Of a stretch of 64,000 nt of DNA, positions 32,987 to 42,305 are shown in pieces. Source of the stretch: Enterovibrio calviensis DSM 14347. Lineage in GTDB: Bacteria; Pseudomonadota; Gammaproteobacteria; Enterobacterales; Vibrionaceae. The stretch lies in assembly GCF_000621165.1 (NCBI RefSeq), contig NZ_JHZA01000018.1:1-64000 (forward strand). Direction: 5' to 3'. Every line of letters starts with the position of its first letter. Position 1 is the first letter of the stretch. Below the pieces are notes generated by a model. That model did not search any database and had not been told where the DNA came from. It was given only the letters and a program-made list of their open reading frames with translations. Position numbers and translations under genes: made by a program.

Positions 32987-33799
32987 TTACTCGACGCGAG
33001 TAACTTGAATAATCAGCCCCATCAAAGGGTGGTCGAGATAGTGGATCTCGCCGCTGCGCATTCTGCGCTTTTGCTCAAAGGCATAAGGCTTCAAATATTT
33101 CTCCACCGCATAAGTGCGCTCAAGCTTTTGAAGACCCGCGAAGGTATCCGCCTCTGCGGGTAAGTTGGCTACCGAGCCATCCGCTGAAACAGTTTCAATG
33201 TCAGTGATGGGTTGGTTGCTCAGCGGTGCTGGCACTTCACTCACGTCTTGCAGCACTTTTCGCTCACCAGGCTCACGCAGCACGAGGTCGGTTTCAATAA
33301 ACAAGTAATGCTGAACGTAAACGCGAATAAAACCATCTAGCTCATACATTGAGCCACTTTGCTTCTCATTGCTGTCATAAGCGTTATCAGCATTAAGGGC
33401 GATATTTTTTGGGGTGCCGTCCGTGTAGTAAGCGTCACCAAAGTTTTTGCCCGCCGTGAAGCGCAGTTTTGGCATGGCATTCTTGCTACCGTCATTTTGA
33501 CGCCAAGCCGTATGCAATAACGGCTTGAAGCCCGCATGATTCGCCAATCTGTTGTATTCTGCGTTCAGCTGCCAATTACTTTTTGGCAGAACTTGAAGCC
33601 CTTTAGCTGATAAAGTCGCTGAGTCGAAAACAGAGACCGCATTTGACAAATTAATGTTCGGTTGGGTGTCCGGCCAGTTTTCCTGAACACTGTCAGGGTT
33701 CTGATTACGTTTAAATACAATCACTTCAACGTCAAACCAACGTTCTGCAAGTGAAGGCCAGCTAATGGTGCACAGAAGCAGGAAAATTAGCTTTTTCAA
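32987..33799 (-). CDS. csiV: CsiV-family periplasmic protein, 270 aa
   Basis: Signal peptide MKKLIFLLLCTISWPSLAE, then the family start RWFDVEVIVFKRNQNP. QLNAEYNRLANHAGFKPLLHTAW and YVQHYLFIETDLVL follow, and the end is QKRRMRSGEIHYLDHPLMGLIIQV. CsiV was found in V. cholerae as a periplasmic protein that supports the PBP1a cell-wall synthesis system with LpoA. Its constant place is next to mfd, as here (37 bp after mfd). The two are probably co-transcribed. Confidence 0.88.
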   Translation of the reverse strand: MKKLIFLLLCTISWPSLAERWFDVEVIVFKRNQNPDSVQENWPDTQPNINLSNAVSVFDSATLSAKGLQVLPKSNWQLNAEYNRLANHAGFKPLLHTAWRQNDGSKNAMPKLRFTAGKNFGDAYYTDGTPKNIALNADNAYDSNEKQSGSMYELDGFIRVYVQHYLFIETDLVLREPGERKVLQDVSEVPAPLSNQPITDIETVSADGSVANLPAEADTFAGLQKLERTYAVEKYLKPYAFEQKRRMRSGEIHYLDHPLMGLIIQVTRVE

Positions 33800-33836
33800 A
33801 GCATTACTCCGTTAATAGCATCTTGTCGCCAATGAC

Positions 33837-36800
33837 TCAGGCGACCAATAGGTTGTCAGCAAATTGGGTCAGTAGTGTCTCAACGAACTCAACCCTTTCT
33901 CTGCGATCAGTCAGCGACTCCACAATTCGCAGTTTGGTTGGTCCATCGAAACGATATCGAGTTGGGTGCGATTGTAACAGACCCACCAAGAAGCCGGGAT
34001 CAATTTGGGCGTTTTGGTTAAACTCGATCACACCCCCTCTGTCGTGAGCGTCGATCTTACGTACACCTAGTTTCGCTGCATCTAGTTTAATCTGTTGCAC
34101 TTTGAGCAAATTCGATGCGGCATCAGGTAATAAACCAAATCGGTCAATCAGCTCGACCCTGATCTCTTCGATCTCATCTTGTGACTTGGTACCCGCAATA
34201 CGTTTGTATAGCGACAGGCGAGTATTGATGTCTGGAATATAGCTATCAGGCAACAGCGCAGGTAGACGTAATTCCACATCGGTTTGCTGGTTGAGCAAGT
34301 CTTCTAATGATGGCTCTTTGCCTTCTTTCAGCGCTTCTACCGCTTGTTCAAGCATTTCCATGTAGAGCGTGAAACCCACAGAGTGGATTTGACCGCTCTG
34401 CTCTTCACCCAAGAGTTCACCCGCACCACGTATTTCTAGATCATGTGTGGCAAGTGTGAAACCAGCACCGAGATCTTCTAGTGATGAGATGGCCTCAAGT
34501 CGCTTCACTGCATCTTTCGTCATGCGTTTCGGGTGAGGAGTCAGCAGGTAAGCGTAAGCTTGGTGGTGTGAGCGTCCTACACGGCCACGCAACTGGTGAA
34601 GTTGAGCAAGGCCTAAGCGATCGGCTCTATTCATCAATATGGTATTGGCGGTTGGAACGTCGATGCCCGTTTCGATAATGGTGGTACACACCAGAACATT
34701 GAAGCGCTGGTGGTAGAAATCAGACATGATGCGCTCGAGTTCGCGCTCGCGCATTTGTCCGTGTGCGACGGTCACGCGGGCTTCTGGCACAAGCTCTGCC
34801 AATTCGTCTGCGGCTTTTTCAATACTGTCGACATCGTTGTGAAGGAAATAGACCTGACCACCACGCATGATTTCACGCAGCAGTGCTTCGCGGATCATGG
34901 CGTCTTCTCGCTCTCGCACGAAGGTCTTGATGGCTAATCGACGTGACGGTGGTGTGGCGATGATAGACAAATCGCGCATGCCACTCATGGCCATATTCAG
35001 GGTACGAGGAATAGGGGTAGCGGTCAGCGTTAGAATGTCGACATCCGCTCGCATCGCTTTCACTTTTTCTTTCTGTCGAACACCAAAGCGGTGTTCTTCA
35101 TCAACAATCAGTAACCCCAGATCTTCAAACTTCACATCGCTTTGCAGCAGTTTGTGTGTACCAATGAGGATGTCGATTTTGCCTTCGGCGCAATCAGCGA
35201 GAATCGCTTTTTGCTCTTTGGCAGATTTGAATCGAGACAACACTTCAACGCGAACCGGTTGGTTGGCAAATCGGTCACGGAAGTTCTCAAAATGCTGCTG
35301 TGCCAGCAGTGTGGTTGGCACAAGCACGGCAACTTGTTTGTTGTTGTTTACTGATAGGAAAGTCGCTCGCATGGCGACTTCCGTTTTACCAAAGCCCACG
35401 TCACCACATACCAAGCGATCCATGGCAATTGGCTGACACATGTCAGACAGTACCGCATTGATGGCTTGAGATTGGTCTGGGGTCTCTTCAAATGGGAAGC
35501 TTGAGCAGAAGTCCAAGTAGGCTTCTCGGTCATGCTTAAATGCAAAGCCAGGTTTGGTCGCTCGCTTGGCATACACATCAAGCAGTTCAGCAGCCACGTC
35601 TCTGACTTTTTCTGCGGCTTTCTTACGTGCTTTTTCCCATGCTTCGCCACCAAGACGGTGCAATGGGGCGGTTTCTTCTGCACCGCCACTGTATCGGCTG
35701 ATCAAGTGCAGTGATGCGACTGGAACATACAACTTGGAACCTTGTTGATATTCCAGTGTGACGTATTCCGTTTCAATGCCGCCAGCTTCTAGCGTTTGAA
35801 GCCCAAGGTAGCGACCCACGCCATGTTCGAGGTGAACCACGGGTTGTCCGATCTGCAATTCTGCAAGATTTCGGATCATGGTATCGCTGTTAACGGCCGC
35901 TTTTTTGTCCCCGCGGCGGCGTTGCTGTATTACGCGCTCACCGAGCAAGTTGCTTTCACAAATCAGCGCAAAAGCAGGTTTCTCGCAAACGAAACCTCGC
36001 TCAGCTGGGCCAACCACCATGGCGAAAGGTGTTGGCGCGTTGAGCGCCTCTTCGAGGTTCGCACTCACGAAAGGACGAATCTTGATGCGAGCGAGAAGAT
36101 CCAACATGGCTTCTCGGCGTCCTTCCGTTTCTACGGAAAACACCACTTTGCCTTTGAAGTCTTCTGTGAATTTGCGCAGCGAGCCTAGTGGCTCTTTAAG
36201 TTGTTGATTGACTGTGAGGCAAGGCAAATTCGTAATCGGTGCGTTTTGTCGTCCCGCTTTGTCTTCTGTTGAATCAATCTGAAGTTTGATTCGCGGATAG
36301 GCTTTAAACGCTGAAAACAACTCGTCAACGCTCTGCCAAATCTCTATGGGAGGAAGTAGGGGACGCAACGGATCGACGCGACGTTGGTCGAAGCGATACT
36401 CTGCATCGGTCAAAAACTGCTTAGCGGCAGATTCTAGATCCCCTTTGGCGAGTATAAGGGTGTCGCTTGGCAAATAATCAAACAGGGTTTCTGTGTGTTC
36501 AAAGAACAGTGGTTGCCAATACTCAATGCCCGCTGGCCATGTTTTCTTGCTGACTTGCTGATAGATGGACTCAGGTTCACGTCTTGCTTCAAATCGCTCG
36601 CGCCAACGGACGCGGAATTGCTCGACGGCTTCGTCATCGGTTGGGAACTCGTGCGCAGGTAGCAAATTGATATGGTCGAGTTCTTGGGTAGAACGCTGGT
36701 TTTCTGGGTCAAACTCTCGAATGGTATCCACTTCGTCATCGAAGAAATCAATGCGGAAAGGATGGTTTGAGCCCATAGGGAACAGATCAAGAATTGAACC

Positions 36801-37301
36801 ACGACTTGCGTATTCACCGTGTTGGATAACTTGATCGACATGGCGATAGCCAGACAATTCGAGTTGATGACGTAGCTTTTCAAGTGATAACAGATCACCC
36901 TTTTTTACCATCAACGCATGCTGAACCAAGAAGGACTTCGGCATGACGCGTTGCAGCAATGTCGATACCGGAATGATCAGAATGCCAGCGGTTTGCTTTG
37001 AGAGCTGATAGAGCCTTGCAATACGGTCAGAGATGATATCTTGGTGCGGAGAGAAGTTGTCGTAAGGCAGTGTCTCCCAATCAGGGAAAACATGGCAAGG
37101 TTGCCCTGTAAACTGCTGTATTTCTGGCTGAAGCTTAAGCGCAGTTTGGTTGTCAGGGACAACTAGCAACATCAATCTTTGTTGCTTATCCGCAATATCG
37201 GCAATGGTTAGAGGCAGTGAAGCGCCAAGGAGATTGGCAATAACACGTGTGTCGCCAGCTTTAGTCGGCGAAGGCAAGGTAAATAAGGCGTTATCTTTCA
37301 T
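33837..37301 (-). CDS. mfd: Transcription-repair coupling factor Mfd, 1154 aa
   Basis: Removes RNA polymerase stalled at DNA lesions and recruits UvrA. In order: a UvrB-like N-terminal module, the RNA-polymerase interaction domain (QIGQPVVHLEHGVGRYLGL), the Walker A motif CGDVGFGKTEVAMR, the DEEH box LLIVDEEHRFGVRQK, motif III LTLTATPIPRTLNM, the helicase C-terminal part with ETGIDVPTANTILM and QLRGRVGRSHHQAYAYLL, and the TRCF domain. Length equals E. coli Mfd. It follows the PilZ gene by 10 bp on the same strand. Confidence 0.97.
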   Translation of the reverse strand: MKDNALFTLPSPTKAGDTRVIANLLGASLPLTIADIADKQQRLMLLVVPDNQTALKLQPEIQQFTGQPCHVFPDWETLPYDNFSPHQDIISDRIARLYQLSKQTAGILIIPVSTLLQRVMPKSFLVQHALMVKKGDLLSLEKLRHQLELSGYRHVDQVIQHGEYASRGSILDLFPMGSNHPFRIDFFDDEVDTIREFDPENQRSTQELDHINLLPAHEFPTDDEAVEQFRVRWRERFEARREPESIYQQVSKKTWPAGIEYWQPLFFEHTETLFDYLPSDTLILAKGDLESAAKQFLTDAEYRFDQRRVDPLRPLLPPIEIWQSVDELFSAFKAYPRIKLQIDSTEDKAGRQNAPITNLPCLTVNQQLKEPLGSLRKFTEDFKGKVVFSVETEGRREAMLDLLARIKIRPFVSANLEEALNAPTPFAMVVGPAERGFVCEKPAFALICESNLLGERVIQQRRRGDKKAAVNSDTMIRNLAELQIGQPVVHLEHGVGRYLGLQTLEAGGIETEYVTLEYQQGSKLYVPVASLHLISRYSGGAEETAPLHRLGGEAWEKARKKAAEKVRDVAAELLDVYAKRATKPGFAFKHDREAYLDFCSSFPFEETPDQSQAINAVLSDMCQPIAMDRLVCGDVGFGKTEVAMRATFLSVNNNKQVAVLVPTTLLAQQHFENFRDRFANQPVRVEVLSRFKSAKEQKAILADCAEGKIDILIGTHKLLQSDVKFEDLGLLIVDEEHRFGVRQKEKVKAMRADVDILTLTATPIPRTLNMAMSGMRDLSIIATPPSRRLAIKTFVREREDAMIREALLREIMRGGQVYFLHNDVDSIEKAADELAELVPEARVTVAHGQMRERELERIMSDFYHQRFNVLVCTTIIETGIDVPTANTILMNRADRLGLAQLHQLRGRVGRSHHQAYAYLLTPHPKRMTKDAVKRLEAISSLEDLGAGFTLATHDLEIRGAGELLGEEQSGQIHSVGFTLYMEMLEQAVEALKEGKEPSLEDLLNQQTDVELRLPALLPDSYIPDINTRLSLYKRIAGTKSQDEIEEIRVELIDRFGLLPDAASNLLKVQQIKLDAAKLGVRKIDAHDRGGVIEFNQNAQIDPGFLVGLLQSHPTRYRFDGPTKLRIVESLTDRRERVEFVETLLTQFADNLLVA

Positions 37302-37311
37302 GATTTGGGGC

Positions 37312-37878
37312 TTAGTTATCTCTTTCTAATGCACGTTGTCGGAGAAGCTTCTGCTGTTGATGAAGAGCAGCACGGATCAGCACATCTCTGTCTTCTTCTT
37401 GAAGGCGAGTGTATTTAATACCCACGGCAAACTTACCATTTTTTTCTTTGCATCCGTACACGGTACCGTAGCAGTAAATGGCTGAAGGAGGGTTCTCAAG
37501 AAAGAGTTTTAGGCGAAGATGCTGTCCCTTCTGGAATGCTTTCTTGGCGATAAATGTCAGGCTGCTGGCTCCGAACGTTTCGGTTTGAAATCGAAGGTTG
37601 GGATCATCTTGTTGGGACAACATAAATCCAAGGAGCAAGTTGATCTTTTCATTTTGAGCGGTAAGAAATTTGCTCAATGCATGACCCTGATCGTGATGCA
37701 ACGTATGGATTTCTTTTTCGACGCTACCATCAATATCACTGCAGTCGCTAGCAATACGAAATGCAATGGGGATTTCACGGCCAAACGCGACGTCAGACGG
37801 GACATGCTCGCCATCACCTAATTCTTCAACGTTGATTTTTAGGTGCGCATGTACGGAAAAGTATTCGTCCTGACTCAT
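37312..37878 (-). CDS. PilZ-domain protein, 188 aa
   Basis: An N-terminal VpYcgR-like part (VHAHLKINVEELGDGEHVP) is followed by a middle helical stretch (KFLTAQNEKINLLLGFML) and a C-terminal beta-barrel with TFGASSLTFIAKKAF and CKEKNGKFAVGIKYTRLQEEDRDVLIRAAL. The canonical c-di-GMP contacts RxxxR and D/NxSxxG are weak here (FGASSL), so binding is uncertain. This gene sits before mfd in many Vibrio. Only 10 bp separate it from mfd, so the two are likely an operon. Confidence 0.75.
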   Translation of the reverse strand: MSQDEYFSVHAHLKINVEELGDGEHVPSDVAFGREIPIAFRIASDCSDIDGSVEKEIHTLHHDQGHALSKFLTAQNEKINLLLGFMLSQQDDPNLRFQTETFGASSLTFIAKKAFQKGQHLRLKLFLENPPSAIYCYGTVYGCKEKNGKFAVGIKYTRLQEEDRDVLIRAALHQQQKLLRQRALERDN

Positions 37879-38447
37879 TGTGTGTCCTAATGCGTTGTAA
37901 TCTGTTGATTATACCCAAACTGACCCAAGATGCATGTTTCTGTGCTTAAGGCATTTGATTCTTTGCCTGTTTATGGAGATGTGCGTCAGTGAACCCGCGG
38001 GATTCACTAAAGCTACGAGATAGTTAGGTTCTTGGTTCTTGGTTCTTGGTTCTCTGTTCTCGGCTCACGGCTGCGCCCATGTATTTATGGGCATCCGTTG
38101 GGCATCGTCAGCGTGCGATTCCTGACGGCGATCTCTTGGAGTATTGTGTTAGCGCACGTCACAGTATCAGCGAATGAAAAAGCGGTGTTGTCAGAAGAAT
38201 GGAACGATTTGCGTGAAAAAGCACCTAACCGCTGGTGGCGAGGCTGCGATTCATGGCAATCCGCTGACCTTAAAGGTATTCTTGCTTTTCACGATACCCA
38301 CGCAATTTAAAGAGTTGATACGATCAAAAGCGATCATCTCACCCTAAGAGCTTGTGAAGCATTTTTGCTTTAGGGATATACACAAACAACAACGGACTAC
38401 TGAGTGATGTTTTTCGTAGTCCAAATGACTCGTTGAGAATTCGATTT
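37879..38447. other. Intergenic region with heptamer repeats and a doubtful ORF
   Basis: TGGTTCT is repeated head to tail about four times at 38027-38060 (GGTTCTTGGTTCTTGGTTCT and degenerate units), followed by a GCCCAT/ATGGGC hairpin. A plus-strand frame ends at 38310; from GTG 38112 it would give a signal-like start (VRFLTAISWSIVLAHVTVSA) and NDLREKAPNRWWRGCDSW. It has no ribosome site and may be chance. Promoters for the PilZ-mfd unit and lolC must also lie here. Confidence 0.4.
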
Positions 38448-39644
38448 ATGTATCACCCTTTATCGGTGTTTATTGGCTTACGTTATTTACGCGGACGATC
38501 AGGCGACAAATTTGGTCGGTTTGTATCTTATATGTCGACCGCTGGTATCACCATTGGTGTCATGGCACTCGTGACTGTGCTGTCGGTGATGAATGGTTTC
38601 GAAGGTCAGCTAAAACATCGTATCTTAGGTGTATTGCCGCAAGCGGTGATTTCGGGAGACGCAGAGCTTGCTCCCGATGTAAACACTATTGCTAACTGGG
38701 ATAACGTAACAGGGACTGCACCGATCGTAAGCACTGATGCGGTAGTACAAAGTCCTATTTCCATTGCCGCTGGTCGTTTGCTAGGCGTTGAGCCTAATAG
38801 CACTGAGCCGATTCGCGAATTTATGGTGCGTGGCTCATTCGACATGCTAAAACCTGGTGCTTATCATTTAGTGCTAGGCAGGAAGATAGCGCGTGACTTG
38901 GATGTGTCCGTGGGCGATAAAGTTCGCGTGATGATAACCAGTGCGAGCCAATTTACCCCTGTTGGTCGTATTCCTTCTCAGCGCAATTTTACGGTTGCTG
39001 GAATCTATGACACTGCAACGGATGTTGATGGCCAACTTATGTATGCCAACCTCAATGACGTTGCACGATTAATGCGTCTTCCTCGTTCACAACCTGCAGA
39101 CCTGCGACTCTTTCTTGACGATCCTTTTGATGTGCCAACCCTTAAGCAAATTGCTGAGGGTATGGGGTACGAATGGTCAGATTGGCGCGAGCTACGCGGT
39201 GAGCTTTTTCAAGCCGTGAAAATGGAAAAGAACATGATGGGGTTAATGTTGAGCCTGATCATTATGGTGGCTGCATTCAATATTATCTCTGCGCTTATTA
39301 TGGTGGTCATGGAAAAACAAGCTGAAGTTGCCATATTGAAAACACAGGGCATGAGGCACAAAAGTATTGTGGCCTTGTTTGTTGTGCAGGGCGCAAGCAG
39401 CGGTGTCATTGGTGCGATGCTTGGCGGTTTGCTTGGCACTGCGCTGGCAATGAATATCAATGAAATTATGCATCTTTTCAATTTGAGTCTGCTTGGTAAC
39501 GGCATTGCTTTGCCTGTTGTTGTTAAAACTGAGCAAGTTCTTTCTGTCGTCGTGGGCGCAATTGTGCTCAGCCTGCTTGCTACTTTGTTCCCATCATTTA
39601 AGGCGGCATCTGTTCGTCCTGCTGAGGCTCTTCGCTATGAGTAA
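38448..39644 (+). CDS. lolC: Lipoprotein-releasing ABC transporter subunit LolC, 398 aa
   Basis: Inner-membrane permease of LolCDE, which extracts lipoproteins bound for the outer membrane. Four membrane helices: one near residue 25 ([23 protein letters not shown]), then three in the C-terminal third ([51 protein letters not shown]), flanking a periplasmic domain. [16 protein letters not shown] is the coupling-helix region. Start ATG 38448 gives the E. coli length. lolD begins inside its last codons. Confidence 0.94.
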   Translation: MYHPLSVFIGLRYLRGRSGDKFGRFVSYMSTAGITIGVMALVTVLSVMNGFEGQLKHRILGVLPQAVISGDAELAPDVNTIANWDNVTGTAPIVSTDAVVQSPISIAAGRLLGVEPNSTEPIREFMVRGSFDMLKPGAYHLVLGRKIARDLDVSVGDKVRVMITSASQFTPVGRIPSQRNFTVAGIYDTATDVDGQLMYANLNDVARLMRLPRSQPADLRLFLDDPFDVPTLKQIAEGMGYEWSDWRELRGELFQAVKMEKNMMGLMLSLIIMVAAFNIISALIMVVMEKQAEVAILKTQGMRHKSIVALFVVQGASSGVIGAMLGGLLGTALAMNINEIMHLFNLSLLGNGIALPVVVKTEQVLSVVVGAIVLSLLATLFPSFKAASVRPAEALRYE

Positions 39645-40338
39645 TACGCTACTTACCTGTTCTAATGTTGTGAAAACCTATCAAGAAGGCGAGCTAACAA
39701 CGCACGTGTTGAAAGGTGTGTCCTTCTCTATCGATAAAGGTGAGCTGGTGGCAATAGTGGGTGCGTCTGGATCAGGAAAGAGCACCTTGCTGCACGTACT
39801 GGGCGCGCTGGATACGCTAACTGAAGGTTCGGTGAATTTTGATGGCAAAGACCTGATCAAAATGCGCGCATCCGATCAAGCAACCCTTCGAAACCGCAAT
39901 ATCGGATTCATTTACCAATTTCACCACCTTCTCGCCGATTTCACGGCACTGGAAAACGTGGCAATGCCTCTGATGATTGGCGGGGAAAAACCAGTAGAAG
40001 CCAAGCGTCGAGCATTGGAAATTTTAGATGCGGTGGGCATGTCTCATCGTGCGGAGCATCGTCCTTCAGAACTTTCTGGTGGTGAGCGCCAACGTGTTGC
40101 TATTGCTCGTGCAGTGGTGAATCGTCCAGCGCTGGTCTTGGCGGATGAACCTACAGGTAACCTCGATCATAAGACCGCGCTTGATATCTATGACCTGATG
40201 CGCGAACTCAACCGCGAGTTCAACACGGCATTTTTGGTGGTAACACACGATCAAGAACTGGCTGGCAAAATGGACCGACAACTGTCGATGTTGGACGGGC
40301 AGTTCGTGGAACAACAAGGTGAGGTTGTTTCAGCATGA
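39637..40338 (+). CDS. lolD: Lipoprotein-releasing ABC transporter ATPase LolD, 233 aa
   Basis: Cytoplasmic ATPase of LolCDE. Walker A is [13 protein letters not shown], the Q-loop is [20 protein letters not shown], the signature is [14 protein letters not shown], Walker B is [12 protein letters not shown] and the switch His is [12 protein letters not shown] 39637 overlaps the lolC stop by 8 bp (ATGAGTAA), so translation is coupled. The open frame runs back into lolC but the family start is [15 protein letters not shown]. Confidence 0.96.
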   Translation: MSNTLLTCSNVVKTYQEGELTTHVLKGVSFSIDKGELVAIVGASGSGKSTLLHVLGALDTLTEGSVNFDGKDLIKMRASDQATLRNRNIGFIYQFHHLLADFTALENVAMPLMIGGEKPVEAKRRALEILDAVGMSHRAEHRPSELSGGERQRVAIARAVVNRPALVLADEPTGNLDHKTALDIYDLMRELNREFNTAFLVVTHDQELAGKMDRQLSMLDGQFVEQQGEVVSA

Positions 40339-41579
40339 TCGAACCTTTAGCGCTGTTCATTGGGCGTCGATTTAGCAAAGCAAAAAGCCGCAATAAACTG
40401 GTTTCGTTTATTTCTGTTTCCTCAATGATTGGTATTTCAGTCGGCGTCATGGTGATTATTGTTGGTTTGTCTGCCATGAATGGTTTCGAGCGAGAACTTA
40501 ATAATCGCGTATTGGCCGTGATCCCCCATGCTCAACTTGAAGGTGTGAATACGCCAGTTAGCGAATGGGAAGAAATGCAAGAGACAGCGGTCGCGAACCC
40601 CCGTGTGGTGGCGGGTGCGCCTTATGTCACTCTGACTGCACTGCTTGAGAAAGGCGCGAACCTAAAGCCTGTTCAACTTCGCGGTATTGATGCGTCGCAA
40701 GAGGTTAATGTCAGTAGTATTAAAGACTACGTGCTGGGTGATGGCTGGTCTTCGCTTACGCCGGGAAGTAATGCGGTAGTGCTTGGCAAAGGAATTGCCG
40801 ATGGTTTGGGCGTAGATGTTGGGGATTGGATAACGGCATTAGTGCCTTCTCCTGACCCAGATCTTAAATTGCGCGCACCTAAGCGCATTCGTCTTCAAGT
40901 ATCGGGCATTCTTAGTTTGGCAGGCCAAGTTGACCATGGTTTAGCTTTGATTCCAATACAGGACGCACAAGCTTACTTGGGCATTGGTGGAATGGTTTCT
41001 GGTGTCGCGTTAAAGTTAACCGATCCTCTCGACGCAAGAAGCATTGTGCGAGAAGTAGGCCGAACACTAACAGCCTATGTGTACCTCAAGAACTGGACGC
41101 AGGAATATGGCTTCCTATATCGCGATATTCAGATGGTACGTGTGATTATGTACTTGGTAATGGTGCTTGTGATTGGTGTTGCTTGCTTCAATATCGTTTC
41201 AACATTGATGATGGCGGTGAAAGACCGTGCTGCTGATGTGGCAGTGCTCCGCACGATGGGCGCCAAAGATGGCTTAATTCGCTCAATTTTCGTGTGGCAC
41301 GGTTTGCTTTCTGGTTTGTTAGGCAGCGTGATGGGATCTGTGGCTGGATGTTTGATCGCACTCAATCTCACTAGCATTGTTGGCAGTATAGAGCGACTAA
41401 CGGGACAAGACTTCCTGTCTGGTGACATCTATTTTGTCGATTTCTTACCGACAGAATTGCACTACAGTGATGTGTTCATGGTTTCTGCAACAGCGGTTGT
41501 TTTGAGCTTGCTGGCTACATGGTATCCCGCACAGCGTGCCTGTAAGTTGCAACCAGCGACAGTACTGAGCGCACGTTAA
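40335..41579 (+). CDS. lolE: Lipoprotein-releasing ABC transporter subunit LolE, 414 aa
   Basis: Second permease of LolCDE, similar in layout to LolC: a helix near residue 30 ([24 protein letters not shown]), a periplasmic domain, then three helices ([55 protein letters not shown]). [17 protein letters not shown] is the coupling segment. It starts 4 bp inside lolD (ATGA). A terminator at 41677 ends the operon. Confidence 0.94.
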   Translation: MIEPLALFIGRRFSKAKSRNKLVSFISVSSMIGISVGVMVIIVGLSAMNGFERELNNRVLAVIPHAQLEGVNTPVSEWEEMQETAVANPRVVAGAPYVTLTALLEKGANLKPVQLRGIDASQEVNVSSIKDYVLGDGWSSLTPGSNAVVLGKGIADGLGVDVGDWITALVPSPDPDLKLRAPKRIRLQVSGILSLAGQVDHGLALIPIQDAQAYLGIGGMVSGVALKLTDPLDARSIVREVGRTLTAYVYLKNWTQEYGFLYRDIQMVRVIMYLVMVLVIGVACFNIVSTLMMAVKDRAADVAVLRTMGAKDGLIRSIFVWHGLLSGLLGSVMGSVAGCLIALNLTSIVGSIERLTGQDFLSGDIYFVDFLPTELHYSDVFMVSATAVVLSLLATWYPAQRACKLQPATVLSAR

Positions 41580-41676
41580 CATTAGGTATTAGTTCGGACG
41601 ACGTCTCGTTGATAATTCATAGAGTTACAGCCAAGAATCGGTTCAACACCTAGCGTCTCGCATCTTATTCGATACG

Positions 41677-41709
41677 AAAAAAATACCCCGCAAAAGCGGG
41701 GTATTTTTG
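41677..41709. terminator. Rho-independent terminator between lolE and DUF2062 gene
   Basis: AAATACCCCGC AAAA GCGGGGTATTT, 11-bp stem, flanked by A-run and T-run; shared by convergent genes. Confidence 0.9.
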
Positions 41710-41721
41710 TATGTATGTCTT

Positions 41722-42273
41722 TTAGTTGTCTGACTTTTTCTTTTTCAGCACTTTGATTTTTGGTAAGCGCAACCGCCGCTTTTGCCAGCTTCTCACTACC
41801 GAATAGCGCCAAAGACCGCGAACACTAAAGTAGCCGACAGCAGCAAAGAAGAAGGCGCATACCAAGCTACCCAGCAAAAACGGTGGTCCAATTTGATGCA
41901 TTTGACCGAAAAGAAAGTCCCATGTCAGTTCAAAATGAAAGTGCACATTGGGTGTCCCCAGAATCCACGTACCGACTTTGTAAGCGCCATAGAAAATGAC
42001 GGGCATGGTGACTGGGTTAGTGATCCACACCAAAGCGACAGACAGGGGGAGATTCACCCCAAACATAATGGCAAGGCCTGCGGCCATGATCATTTGGCTG
42101 GGAAGAGGAATGAATGCCATAAACAAGCCGACAGCAAACGCACCAGACGCCGAGCGGCGATTCAAACACCACAGGTTTGGGTCATAAAGCAGATTGCCAA
42201 ACACCGCGAGTGCTTTTTGTTTGCGGATCACGTCATGTCTGGGGAGGAATTTTTTAATTATTTTTCTTGGCAT
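41722..42273 (-). CDS. DUF2062-family membrane protein, 183 aa
   Basis: Three or four membrane helices with the family landmarks PNLWCLNRRSASGAFAVGLF, FIPLPSQMIMAAGLAIMFGVNLPLSVAL and WITNPVTMPVIFYGAYKVG. The basic N-terminus (MPRKIIKKFLPRHD) and C-terminus (KKRRLRLPKIKVLKKKK) face the cytoplasm. Function unknown; it commonly sits beside comEC in Vibrio. It is divergent from comEC with only 32 bp between starts. Confidence 0.88.
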   Translation of the reverse strand: MPRKIIKKFLPRHDVIRKQKALAVFGNLLYDPNLWCLNRRSASGAFAVGLFMAFIPLPSQMIMAAGLAIMFGVNLPLSVALVWITNPVTMPVIFYGAYKVGTWILGTPNVHFHFELTWDFLFGQMHQIGPPFLLGSLVCAFFFAAVGYFSVRGLWRYSVVRSWQKRRLRLPKIKVLKKKKSDN

Positions 42274-42305
42274 AGATTTTCATTTAACACGGAATTGATA
42301 CCTTC

